Shown here: positions 6,986 through 13,003 of the stretch, piece after piece | Layout: every line of letters starts with the position of its first letter | How positions within the stretch are numbered: the stretch's first letter is position 1 | Assembly: GCA_023418375.1 (NCBI GenBank) | Contig: JAEZZV010000048.1 | Location: 1 to 18,557, forward strand | Length of the DNA: 18,557 bases | Origin: Actinomycetes bacterium | GTDB lineage: Bacteria > Actinomycetota > Actinomycetes > Actinomycetales > Cellulomonadaceae | Reading direction: 5' to 3' | Notes under the pieces: generated by a model | Seen by the model: only the letters and a program-made list of their open reading frames with translations | Told to the model about the DNA's origin: nothing | Databases searched by the model: none | Position numbers and translations under genes: made by a program

Positions 6986-7890
6986 GCGGTGCTCCTCCCG
7001 GTGAGCGCGCGCGCCTCGGCGTCGCGCATGAGGGCCAGGTAGGTGGTCTCGAGCGACGCGCGGCGGACCTCCAGGTCGCGGACCGCCTCTCCGTCGCGTG
7101 CGAAGAGCCGCCTGACGAACTCCGCGGCGTCGTCGATCTCGCTCCGGAAGGACCGGCCGTGCTCGGCCCAGCGGACCTCGTCGCGGCCGGCGAACCGGCG
7201 GGCGAGCTCGGCGGGCGTGCCGGCGGCGACGATGACGCCGTCGGCCAGGATCGCGACGCGGTCGGCGAGCTGCTCGGCCTCGGCGAGGTCGTGGGTGGTG
7301 AGCAGGACGCTGGTGCCCGCCCGCGCCGTCGCGGCGCGGATGACCTGGTGGAAGTCGTGGCGCGCCTGGGGGTCGAACCCGGTGGTCGGCTCGTCGAGCA
7401 GCAGCAGCTCGGGCCGCCCGACCAACCCGACCGCGACGTCGAGCCTCCGCCGCTGCCCGCCGGACAGGCGCCCGACGACGGCGTCACGCCGGTCCGCGAG
7501 CCCGACCGCCTCGAGCAGGTCGGCCACGGGCCACGGCCTCGGGACGGCGTCGGTGCCGTAGGGGCGGTAGAGGCGGCCCTGGTGCTCGAGGAGCTCGCCC
7601 ACCCGCCACTTCGCGTGGTCGCGCCAGGACTGGAGCACGATGCCGACCCGGGCGCGCCAGTGTTCGTCGCCGCGCGCCGGGTCGGCGCCGAGCACCTCGA
7701 CCGTGCCGCCCGAGCGCAGCCGGAAGCCCTCGAGGATCTCGATCGTGGTCGTCTTTCCGGCGCCGTTGGGCCCGAGCAGCGCGAGCACCTCGCCGCTGCG
7801 GATGTCGAACGTGACGCCGCGCAGGACCTCGGTGGCGCCGTAGCGGATGCGCAGGTCGTCGACGTGGACCGTGAGGTGGGGGCCGGGCAT
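6982..7890 (-). CDS. ABC transporter ATP-binding protein (DrrA/CcmA-like)
   Basis: A 302-aa ATPase that powers the adjacent permease. Walker A is GPNGAGKTT (residues ~40-48), the Q-loop lies in GIVLQSW, the signature is LSGGQ (~142-146), Walker B is LLLLDEP (~162-168) and the switch His lies in LLTTHD (~200). The ~80-residue C-terminal extension, with ETTYLALM near its end, is typical of antibiotic-exporter ATPases. The ribosome binding site GAAGGAG lies 7 nt before ATG 7890. The promoter on this strand is TTGACA (7955-7960) and CAGACT (7932-7937), 17 bp apart and built from the repeated elements at 7908-7971, so the gene is probably controlled together with the divergent HTH/Clp-N genes. Confidence 0.93.
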   Translation of the reverse strand: MPGPHLTVHVDDLRIRYGATEVLRGVTFDIRSGEVLALLGPNGAGKTTTIEILEGFRLRSGGTVEVLGADPARGDEHWRARVGIVLQSWRDHAKWRVGELLEHQGRLYRPYGTDAVPRPWPVADLLEAVGLADRRDAVVGRLSGGQRRRLDVAVGLVGRPELLLLDEPTTGFDPQARHDFHQVIRAATARAGTSVLLTTHDLAEAEQLADRVAILADGVIVAAGTPAELARRFAGRDEVRWAEHGRSFRSEIDDAAEFVRRLFARDGEAVRDLEVRRASLETTYLALMRDAEARALTGRSTA

Positions 7891-7907
7891 CGTTCCGCTC
7901 CTTCTAT

Positions 7908-7923
7908 GTCAGTCTGGGCTGAC
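7908..7923 (+). repeat. Regulatory element copy 1: GTCAGTCTGGGCTGAC
   Basis: First of three 16-bp copies in the divergent intergenic region. The ends GTCAG/CTGAC form a perfect 5-bp dyad around six bases, as expected for a dimeric regulator. It lies just downstream of the predicted start of transcription of the ABC operon, within its leader and upstream of the ribosome binding site. A bound protein here would block that transcript. Confidence 0.8.
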
Positions 7924-7928
7924 AGAAC

Positions 7929-7944
7929 GTCAGTCTGAGTTGAC
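7929..7944 (+). repeat. Regulatory element copy 2: GTCAGTCTGAGTTGAC
   Basis: Second copy, same orientation, starting exactly 21 bp (two helical turns) after copy 1. Its end supplies the -35 hexamer TTGACG of the rightward promoter, and its AGTCTG core, read on the other strand, is the -10 hexamer CAGACT of the leftward promoter. Confidence 0.8.
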
Positions 7945-7968
7945 GCCGCCGGTCTGTCAAGCCAGACT
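7932..7968. promoter_or_regulatory. Fully overlapping divergent promoters
   Basis: Rightward: TTGACG (7940-7945), 17 bp, CAGACT (7963-7968), then 6 nt to ATG 7975, suggesting a leaderless mRNA. Leftward: TTGACA (7960-7955), 17 bp, CAGACT (7937-7932), giving a leader of about 35 nt before ATG 7890. The -35 of each lies in the same repeat copy that provides the -10 of the other. Polymerase therefore cannot occupy both at once, and one repressor covering copies 2 and 3 would shut both. Confidence 0.7.
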
Positions 7969-7971
7969 GAC
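7956..7971 (-). repeat. Regulatory element copy 3 (inverted): GTCAGTCTGGCTTGAC
   Basis: Third copy, in opposite orientation, 27 bp after the start of copy 2. On the minus strand it supplies the -35 hexamer TTGACA of the leftward promoter; on the plus strand its CAGACT core is the -10 hexamer of the rightward promoter, 6 nt before ATG 7975. Confidence 0.8.
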
Positions 7972-7974
7972 GCC

Positions 7975-8181
7975 ATGCCCGACGACGTCGCCCAGCAGCT
8001 CCGGTCGACCGACCCGGCGGTCGGCCTGCGCGCCGTGGCCGCGCTGCGCCGGCTCGCGGAGCGGCTCGAGGCCGTGCACGTCGCGGCGGCCAGGGAGCAG
8101 GGCTGGTCCTGGGAGCAGATCGGTGACGCGCTCGGCGTCTCGCGCCAGTCCGCGCACGCCAAGCACGGGGGGCGGTCCTGA
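7975..8181 (+). CDS. Small helix-turn-helix protein paired with a Clp N-domain gene
   Basis: A 68-aa protein. Residues 1-40 are an Arg/Ala-rich helix pair (LRAVAALRRLAERLEAVHVAAARE); residues ~43-66 read GWSWEQIGDALGVSRQSAHAKHG, a clear helix-turn-helix in which SRQSAHAKH is the recognition helix. It is too short for an effector domain, so it probably acts as a dimer or with its partner. Its stop overlaps the start of the following Clp-N gene by one base (TGATG), so the two are coupled. The gene sits beside a promoter made of three repeated elements and is the obvious candidate to bind them. HTH function is well supported; autoregulation and control of the ABC exporter are inference. Confidence 0.82.
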   Translation: MPDDVAQQLRSTDPAVGLRAVAALRRLAERLEAVHVAAAREQGWSWEQIGDALGVSRQSAHAKHGGRS

Positions 8182-8603
8182 TGCTCCTCGGCCCCTCGAA
8201 GGCGCTCGACGCCGCCCTCCGTCGCGCGGGGGAGGAGGCCGCCCTGCGCGGGGACCGCCGCGTCGGCACCGACCACCTGCTGCTCGGCCTCCTGCACGAC
8301 GACGACGTCGCGGCGCAGGTGGGAGCGGACGTCGAGCGGGCCCGCGCCGTCGCCCGCGAGCTGGACCGGGCCGCGCTGGCCGCGGTCGGGCTCGACCTCG
8401 GCGACGACCTGCCGGCGGTGCCCGCGCGCGCACGGGCCGCGAACCTCCCGTTGGCGTCCGCCGCCCGCGAGGCGATCGGGCGTTCCGGCGTGTTCGCCGA
8501 CGCCGACCGCGTCCGGAGGATCGAGCCCCGCCACCTCCTCGCGGCGCTGCGCGAGCGCGCGGAGCCGGATCCGGCCGCAGTGCTGCTCGCCGCGCTCGCG
8601 TAG
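8181..8603 (+). CDS. Stand-alone Clp N-terminal (Clp-R) domain protein
   Basis: A 140-aa protein consisting only of the double Clp repeat that forms the N-terminal domain of ClpA/ClpC unfoldases. Repeat one spans residues ~1-70, with the hallmark VGTDHLLLGLLHDDD; repeat two spans ~90-140, with LASAAREAIGRSG and RIEPRHLLAAL. There is no Walker A/B or AAA+ module, so it cannot unfold proteins by itself. In ClpC this domain binds adaptors and marked substrates (for example McsB, arginine-phosphorylated proteins). Here it may sense a ligand or a misfolded protein and pass this to the HTH partner, or compete for ClpC adaptors. The start ATG overlaps the HTH stop. Domain identity is solid; role inferred. 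Confidence 0.87.
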   Translation: MLLGPSKALDAALRRAGEEAALRGDRRVGTDHLLLGLLHDDDVAAQVGADVERARAVARELDRAALAAVGLDLGDDLPAVPARARAANLPLASAAREAIGRSGVFADADRVRRIEPRHLLAALRERAEPDPAAVLLAALA

Positions 8604-8684
8604 GCACCGTGCGCCGCGCACCCCGATGAGTCCGCGGCCCCTCGACGGTCATGAACCGCGTACCGACCGATCAAGGAGGACGCA

Positions 8685-9539
8685 GTGACGGACCACGCGA
8701 CGACCGGCGCCCCCGCCCGCACCGGCTACGCACCGGTGAACGGCATGCAGGTCTACTACGAGATCCACGGCGACGGGGGGACCCCCCTGGTCCTGCTGCA
8801 CGGCGGGCTGTTCGACTCCGAGCTGCAGTTCGGCGTGCTGCTCCCGCAGCTCTCCCACGGCCGCCAGGTCGTCACCCTGGACTTCCAGGGGCACGGGCGC
8901 ACCAACGACGTCGACGACCGGCCGCTGAGCGTGGAGGGTCTCGCGTCGGACGTCGTCGGGCTGCTGGAGCACCTGGGTCTGCCGCAGGTCGACGTCTTCG
9001 GCTTCAGCCTCGGTGGGGCGGTGGCCCTCCAGCTCGCCATCGACCACCCCGAGCTCGTACGGCGGGTCGTCATCTCCTCCGTGGCGTTCCACCCCGACGG
9101 GAACCGCGGCGGCAACGCCGAGGCTGTCGGCGAGATGACCGTCGACATGATCGCCGGGACGCCGATGGAGCAGAACTACCGCGCCAAGTCCCCGCACCCG
9201 GAGAAGCTGCAGGCGCTGCTGACCAAGCTCGGCCAGTTCCTCCGCGCCGTCCCGGCGTGGTCCGACGACGACATCCGCGGGATCGCCGCGCCCACCCTGA
9301 TCACCGTCGGCGACTGCGACATGGTCAAGCTCGAGCACGCCGTCCGGTTCCTCCGGCTGCGCGGCGGGGACGTCAACGGCGACTTCGAGGGCGTCCCGGC
9401 GTCGCAGCTCGCCGTCTTCCCGGGGACGACGCACTTCTTCGGCCTCAGCCGCACGACGATGGTCCTCGACGCCGTGACGAGCTTCCTGGACGCCGCCGAC
9501 GCCGCCGCCGCCGACGCCGTCGCCGCGCCGGAGGCCTGA
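8685..9539 (+). CDS. Alpha/beta hydrolase
   Basis: A 284-aa hydrolase. LVLLHGG (residues ~35-41) forms the oxyanion region, GFSLGG carries the nucleophile Ser108, VGDCDMVKLEH holds the acid (Asp210 or Asp212), and PGTTHFF the catalytic His250. The family cleaves esters, lactones or related bonds; the substrate is unknown. GTG 8685 is preceded by an excellent AAGGAGG with 5 nt spacing. The C-terminus is a run of Ala and Asp (from ~268 on) encoded by GCC/GAC triplets, probably a disordered tail. The next gene starts 5 bp after the stop, so they form an operon. Confidence 0.88.
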   Translation: MTDHATTGAPARTGYAPVNGMQVYYEIHGDGGTPLVLLHGGLFDSELQFGVLLPQLSHGRQVVTLDFQGHGRTNDVDDRPLSVEGLASDVVGLLEHLGLPQVDVFGFSLGGAVALQLAIDHPELVRRVVISSVAFHPDGNRGGNAEAVGEMTVDMIAGTPMEQNYRAKSPHPEKLQALLTKLGQFLRAVPAWSDDDIRGIAAPTLITVGDCDMVKLEHAVRFLRLRGGDVNGDFEGVPASQLAVFPGTTHFFGLSRTTMVLDAVTSFLDAADAAAADAVAAPEA

Positions 9540-9544
9540 CGGCG

Positions 9545-9991
9545 ATGCCCATCGCGCTCGAGAACGTCGGCATCGCCGTCCGGGACATCGAGGCCGCGAT
9601 CGCCTTCTTCACGGACCTCGGCCTGACGGTCCTGGGCCGCGACACCGTCCGCGGGGAGTGGGCCGACACGGCGGTCGGCCTCGACGGCAACCACGTGCGG
9701 ATCGCGGTGCTCCAGACGCCCGACGGCGCCGGCCGCCTGGAGCTCTTCGAGTACATCCACCCCGACGCCATCGAGACCGAACCCACCCGGCCGAACGAGA
9801 TCGGCATGCACCGGGTCGCCTTCTCCGTCGACGACATCGACGAGGCCCTGGCGATCGCCGCGTCACACGGGTGCCACCCGCTGCGCGGCGTCGCGACCTA
9901 CCAGGACCTGTACCGGCTCACCTACGTCCGGGGACCGAGCGGCATCCTGGTGATGCTGGCGCAGGACCTGACGAAGGGTCGACCGGCCTGA
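9545..9991 (+). CDS. VOC-superfamily (glyoxalase/dioxygenase-like) protein
   Basis: A 148-aa protein with two beta-alpha-beta modules of the vicinal oxygen chelate fold: module one LENVGIAVRDIEAAIAFFTDLGLTVLGR (residues ~4-31), module two GMHRVAFSVDDIDEALAIAASHG (~88-110), closing with RGPSGILVMLAQDL. A His in MHRVAF fits one metal ligand, but the usual first His (HVGI) is Asn-Val here and the last Glu (LxE) is replaced, so metal-dependent lyase activity is doubtful. It starts 5 bp after the hydrolase stop; the pair may act on the same small molecule. Start ATG fixed by the family start. Confidence 0.85.
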   Translation: MPIALENVGIAVRDIEAAIAFFTDLGLTVLGRDTVRGEWADTAVGLDGNHVRIAVLQTPDGAGRLELFEYIHPDAIETEPTRPNEIGMHRVAFSVDDIDEALAIAASHGCHPLRGVATYQDLYRLTYVRGPSGILVMLAQDLTKGRPA

Positions 9992-10000
9992 CGAAGGACC

Positions 10001-10028
10001 GAGGCCGGCGTCACACGCGACCGGCCTC
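10001..10028. terminator. Bidirectional hairpin between convergent genes
   Basis: GAGGCCGG (10001-10008) and CCGGCCTC (10021-10028) form a perfect 8-bp stem with a 12-nt loop between the VOC gene and the convergent arr gene, touching the arr stop codon. It should serve as a shared terminator; no T tract, as usual in this kind of genome. Confidence 0.55.
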
Positions 10029-10500
10029 AGTCCTCGATGACGTCGAGCCCCTGCTCGCGCAGCCGGGCGAGGCTGTCGAGCATCGCCTGCATCACCTCGG
10101 GCTCGTGGCCCGGCCAGTCCGCCACCTCCGCGACCACGCGCAGGCCCGCCCGCGTCCGGTACGACTGCGTCGGGTTCCCGGGGAAGCGCTTGTTCGTGAC
10201 GTTCGGGTCGTCCTCGAAGGGCCCGAGCGGCTCGACGACGTAGACGTGCCCGCGCTCGGTGAGGCCGGCGAGCGCGGTGGCCAGCTCGGCGCCCCAGGCG
10301 GCGGTCTCGATCAGCCCCGTGAAGTAGATGTGGTTGGACACGCGGACGTCCTGGTAGTTCGACCCGAACCCGGGCACCAGCTCGGTCCCGACCGCCACCG
10401 CGCTGCGCGTGCCGTGGAAGAACGGCCCGACGACGTGCGCGTAGCTCTCGTACGTGACCGGCTCGTCCCCGGGGTCGTGCCCGACCTGCCACCGCGTCAT
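10027..10500 (-). CDS. arr: Rifamycin ADP-ribosyltransferase (Arr)
   Basis: A 157-aa enzyme that transfers ADP-ribose from NAD+ to the C23 hydroxyl of rifamycins, inactivating them. The family pattern is clear: GPFFHGTR (His29, matching the NAD-binding His of Arr), PGFGSNY, HIYFT (Tyr59), AAWGAELA, VYVVEPLGPFEDDPN with the catalytic-region Asp97/98, then NKRFPGNPTQSYRTR and VADWPGHEP. Length is slightly above the ~140 aa norm because of a longer N-terminus. ATG 10500 is preceded by GAGAGGGGG with 5 nt spacing; that ribosome binding site lies in a hairpin. Chromosomal arr genes are common in actinobacteria and often intrinsic rather than acquired; base composition does not differ from the neighbours. 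Confidence 0.93.
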   Translation of the reverse strand: MTRWQVGHDPGDEPVTYESYAHVVGPFFHGTRSAVAVGTELVPGFGSNYQDVRVSNHIYFTGLIETAAWGAELATALAGLTERGHVYVVEPLGPFEDDPNVTNKRFPGNPTQSYRTRAGLRVVAEVADWPGHEPEVMQAMLDSLARLREQGLDVIED

Positions 10501-10505
10501 CGGCG

Positions 10506-10521
10506 CCCCCTCTCGTGGGGG
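10506..10521 (-). promoter_or_regulatory. Hairpin covering the arr ribosome binding site
   Basis: Read on the minus strand, CCCCC-ACGAGA-GGGGG folds into a 5-bp all-GC stem with a 6-nt loop. The 3' arm is the Shine-Dalgarno sequence of arr, 5 nt before its ATG. In the mRNA this would hide the ribosome binding site unless opened. Confidence 0.45.
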
Positions 10522-10608
10522 TCCAGCATCGCCCACCGCCCCTCAGAGATCACCTCGACCGCGCCGTCGGCTCGGCGTCGTGCCCGAACTCATCGGCGCT
10601 GGCGCGGC

Positions 10609-10614
10609 TAAGGT
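10609..10614 (+). promoter_or_regulatory. Probable -10 element for a leaderless GTG-start gene
   Basis: TAAGGT is placed 6 nt before GTG 10621 and matches TANNNT; no Shine-Dalgarno sequence lies between them, so transcription probably begins at or next to the start codon. Confidence 0.5.
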
Positions 10615-10620
10615 CGCGGC

Positions 10621-11166
10621 GTGGTGGAGCAGACGACGACGCGGCCGACGCTCGTCCTCATGGTCGGCCTGCCCGGGACGGGCAAGACGACCGTCGCCCG
10701 GCAGGTCGAGGCCGCCGGCGCGCTGCGGCTCACCAAGGACGAGTGGGTCAAGGCGCTGTACGGGCAGGCGAACCCGCCGGAAGCCACCGACGTCATCGAA
10801 GGGCGCCTCATCGCGGTCGCGCTGCGGGCGCTCGAGCTGGGCGTCAACGTCGTCGTCGACTTCGGGCTGTGGAGCAGGGACGAGCGCACGGCCCTGCGGC
10901 AGGCCGCCGCCGACGTCGGCGCGCGCGTCGAGATCCGCTACCTCGAGCTCGACCCGGCCGAGCAGCGTCGCCGGCTGGACCGCCGGCAGGCCGAGGAGCC
11001 GCACGCCACCTGGCACATGTCCGACGACGAGCTCGCGGGCTGGGCCGCCCGCTTCACACCGCCGACGCCCGGCGAGGTGGACGGCAGCGAGCCCCTGGAC
11101 GAGCCGCCGGCGGGGTTCACCTGGGCGCACTGGCGCGAGGACCGCTGGCCGCCGGCTGTGCGGTAG
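10621..11166 (+). CDS. P-loop kinase-like ATPase (AAA_33 / zeta-like fold)
   Basis: A 181-aa nucleotide-binding protein. LVLMVGLPGTGKTT (residues ~11-24) is a strict Walker A; RLTKDEWVKALYG follows as in small-molecule kinases of this fold, where Asp and Lys position the substrate; VNVVVDFGLWSRDER is the Walker B-like strand; ELDPAEQRRRLDRRQ is an Arg-rich lid. The C-terminus is Trp-rich (FTWAHWREDRW). The family includes kinases for antibiotics, polynucleotide ends and sugars. Which one this is cannot be told. No antitoxin is next to it, so a zeta toxin is unlikely. It is divergent from arr and ends 8 bp from the convergent HxlR gene. Confidence 0.82.
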   Translation: MVEQTTTRPTLVLMVGLPGTGKTTVARQVEAAGALRLTKDEWVKALYGQANPPEATDVIEGRLIAVALRALELGVNVVVDFGLWSRDERTALRQAAADVGARVEIRYLELDPAEQRRRLDRRQAEEPHATWHMSDDELAGWAARFTPPTPGEVDGSEPLDEPPAGFTWAHWREDRWPPAVR

Positions 11167-11174
11167 CCCGCGCG

Positions 11175-11543
11175 TCAGGCCTCGGCGTCGTCGAAGCGGT
11201 CGCGGGCCGCGGCGACCTCGGCGAGGTGTGTGGTGGTCCACGCGAGCAGGGCGTCGATCGGCTCGCGCAGCGTCTTGCCGAGCGGGGTGATGCGGTACTC
11301 GACCGCGACCGGACGGGAGCTGGTCACGACGCGCTCGACGATGCCGTTGCGCTCCAGTCGCCGCAGCGTCGCCGTGAGCGACTTCTGGGTCACGGCAGGG
11401 ATGGCGCGGCGCAGGCCGTTGAAGCGGAGCGGCTGCTCGCACAGGTGCTCGAGCACCTCGACGGACCAGGTGTCCAGGACCTGTCCGAGCAGCTCGCGCT
11501 GGAGGGCGCTGATGGCCAGGGCGTCGGTCGTGGTCTCCGTCAC
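11175..11543 (-). CDS. HxlR-family transcriptional regulator
   Basis: A 122-aa winged helix-turn-helix protein of the HxlR/DUF24 family. The core reads WSVEVLEHLCEQPLRFNGLRRAIPAVTQKSLTATLRRLERNGIVERVV, with the typical F-x-x-L-R-x-x-x-P-x-x-x-x-x-x-L-T recognition pattern and the wing PVAVEYRITPLGKTL. Cys38 lies in EHLCEQ; many HxlR proteins sense aldehydes or oxidants through a Cys, though usually nearer the N-terminus. GTG 11543 is chosen because the conserved domain begins soon after; the frame is open further upstream but reads into the RidA gene's leader. It is divergent from RidA, its likely target. Confidence 0.85.
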   Translation of the reverse strand: MTETTTDALAISALQRELLGQVLDTWSVEVLEHLCEQPLRFNGLRRAIPAVTQKSLTATLRRLERNGIVERVVTSSRPVAVEYRITPLGKTLREPIDALLAWTTTHLAEVAAARDRFDDAEA

Positions 11544-11579
11544 GACACCTAGTCTCGTTGAAGTACCCTTCGGTGACCA

Positions 11580-11596
11580 GGTAGCAATGGGATACC
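11580..11596. promoter_or_regulatory. Possible HxlR operator: GGTA-N9-TACC dyad
   Basis: In the 91-bp gap between the divergent hxlR-type and ridA-type genes, GGTA (11580-11583) and TACC (11593-11596) face each other over nine bases; another TACC occurs at 11564-11567. HxlR-family sites often contain GTA/TAC arms. The dyad is short, so this is a suggestion from position and symmetry only. Confidence 0.3.
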
Positions 11597-11634
11597 GCCG
11601 CTGCCGAGCGGACCCGCCCGACGAAGGAGCCCCC

Positions 11635-12039
11635 ATGGTCGTCCAGCTGCTGAGCCCCGAGGGCATGGCCCCCGGCACGCCCTACCACCACGTCGCCATC
11701 GCGACGGGCGCGCGGCAGGTCCACGTCGCGGGCCAGGTGGGCGGCGGCCCCGGCGTCGAGCGTGCGGCCGACCTCGCAGGCCAGGTCGCGCAGGCGCTGC
11801 GGAACACCGCGCTCGGCCTCGCGGGCACGGGGGCGCGGTTCGACGACGTCGTGCGCCTCACCTTCTACGTGACGCGGTGGACGCCCGACCAGATCGGGGA
11901 GTTCATGGCCGGCGTCGAGAGCGTCGCGGACGAGCTGGGGCTGCCGTCGCCGCTGCCGCCCGCCTCGCTCATCGGCGTCGAGGCGCTCTACGAGCCCGAC
12001 GTGCGCGTGGAGGTCGAGGCGACCGCGGTGCTCGACTGA
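11635..12039 (+). CDS. RidA-family (YjgF/YER057c/UK114) protein
   Basis: A 134-aa member of the RidA superfamily, whose best known activity is hydrolysis of reactive enamine/imine intermediates. The family pattern is seen in HHVAIATGARQVHVAGQVGG (residues ~18-37), DLAGQVAQALRNTALGLAGTGARFDDVVRLTFYV (~45-80), and the closing PPASLIGVEALYEPDVRVEVEATAV, where the Arg before the last strand matches the substrate-carboxylate Arg of active RidA. ATG 11635 is supported by AAGGAG with 6 nt spacing and by the family start. Divergent from an HxlR regulator; relatives in this context often belong to small detoxification units. Confidence 0.87.
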   Translation: MVVQLLSPEGMAPGTPYHHVAIATGARQVHVAGQVGGGPGVERAADLAGQVAQALRNTALGLAGTGARFDDVVRLTFYVTRWTPDQIGEFMAGVESVADELGLPSPLPPASLIGVEALYEPDVRVEVEATAVLD

Positions 12040-12054
12040 GCTGCTCGCCCCGGC

Positions 12055-12795
12055 TCAGGCCGGCCGCAGGATGGCCAGGTCGCGCCGGACGTAGCGCAGG
12101 TGCGCCCACTCCTCCTCGAGGATCACGCGCACGCAGTCGCCGACCGTCGGCCGCCAGTCGTCCCCGCCGCCCCACGGGTTCTCCCGCTCCTCGGCGAGCA
12201 GCTCGGGCGTGACGTCGGCCAGGAAGTCGGTCACGAGCCGCTGTCGCTCGGCCCGCACGGCGAGGATCTCCTCGAAGGTGGGCTCGTCCGTGCGGAACAC
12301 CGACATGTCGAAGCCCATCTCGGCCGCCCCGGTGAAGATCAGCCCGATCTCGTGGAACGGCTGCTCGACGCGCATGATCCCGCCGCGCAGCCACGCGTCC
12401 GTCGCGAGAACGAGGTGCCGCAGGGTCTGGGCGAGGGACCACTCGTCCTCGACGTGCGCGTCGCGGAGCTCCGCCGGCGTGCCCTCCACGGTCTCGCGCC
12501 ACGCGGCCTGCACCGCCACCCAGCCCTCGCGCAGGCCCTCGGGCGTCTCCGCCTTCTGCAGCTCGCGCCCCGGGAACAGCCGGTTGAGCTCGGCGTCCAC
12601 GAGCGGCACGACGTCGACGCCGTTCACCAGCAGGGTCCCGAAGAACAGGTCGTGGCTGTCGATGTCGAGCCCGTCGACGTCGACGGCGCGCATCGTCACG
12701 CCGCTCACGTCGGAGAACCGCAGGGTCGCGCCCTTGAGGCTCGCCTTGACGAAGCTCGCGCCCTCGAACTCCTTGGTGCGGAAGTAGGTCGCCAT
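12055..12795 (-). CDS. Pentapeptide-repeat plus DinB-like (DUF664-type) protein
   Basis: A 246-aa two-part protein. Residues ~1-60 carry pentapeptide-like repeats (FEGASFVKASLKGATLRFSDVSG), a short right-handed helix; from ~85 on comes a DinB-like four-helix bundle with WSLAQTLRHLVLATDAWL, the segment where this superfamily usually places a metal-binding His, and a last helix EEWAHLRYVRRDL holding another His. DinB-superfamily proteins include thiol-dependent transferases and stress-induced proteins; this one cannot be placed more closely. The start MATYFRT at 12795 is preferred over ATG 12837 because the conserved repeat starts there; no strong ribosome binding site is visible. It is convergent with the ridA-type gene, 15 bp between stops. 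Confidence 0.8.
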   Translation of the reverse strand: MATYFRTKEFEGASFVKASLKGATLRFSDVSGVTMRAVDVDGLDIDSHDLFFGTLLVNGVDVVPLVDAELNRLFPGRELQKAETPEGLREGWVAVQAAWRETVEGTPAELRDAHVEDEWSLAQTLRHLVLATDAWLRGGIMRVEQPFHEIGLIFTGAAEMGFDMSVFRTDEPTFEEILAVRAERQRLVTDFLADVTPELLAEERENPWGGGDDWRPTVGDCVRVILEEEWAHLRYVRRDLAILRPA

Positions 12796-12858
12796 CGGGC
12801 AATCATTGACCCGGTCGCCGACAGTCCAAAAGAGCATGTCGACGATCGAGCTCCTTCA

Positions 12859-12903
12859 CGTCCCGCCGCCCAGCGTCCCGCCGCTCCGCGTCCCGTCCGC
12901 CTT
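12859..12903 (+). repeat. Three imperfect 15-bp tandem repeats (CGTCCCGCCGC...)
   Basis: Units CGTCCCGCCGCCCAG, CGTCCCGCCGCTCCG and CGTCCCGTCCGCCTT follow each other directly between the divergent DinB-like gene and the small membrane protein gene. Read in the frame of the downstream gene they would give a VPP-type pentapeptide repeat, but that part is probably untranslated. Confidence 0.5.
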
Positions 12904-13003
12904 CCGGCGTACCCCGGCAGGGGGAGGGGCAGTGCTTTCGGATGACCCCGGACCCGACCCAGGGCGGTTCCGCCGGCCCGTGCCCGGCCGAGAGGCTGGG
13001 GAC

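Noticed and set aside
4776..8621. Very long open frame on the minus strand (1281 codons)
   Set aside because: It crosses several well-supported genes on both strands, is low-complexity Arg/Ala/Gly/Pro sequence and has no domain; it is a by-product of high GC content.
9496..9536. GCC/GAC triplet run
   Set aside because: It encodes the Ala/Asp-rich tail of the alpha/beta hydrolase and ends at its stop codon; simple low-complexity coding sequence rather than a regulatory repeat.
9967..9999. Direct repeat CCTGACGAAGG, two copies 20 bp apart around the VOC stop codon
   Set aside because: Short, spans the end of the coding region, and could be a chance or minor duplication; no sign of an attachment site or mobile element.
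10621..11166. Zeta-type toxin of a toxin-antitoxin pair
   Set aside because: The fold fits, but there is no small antitoxin gene beside it; the flanking genes are arr and an HxlR regulator.
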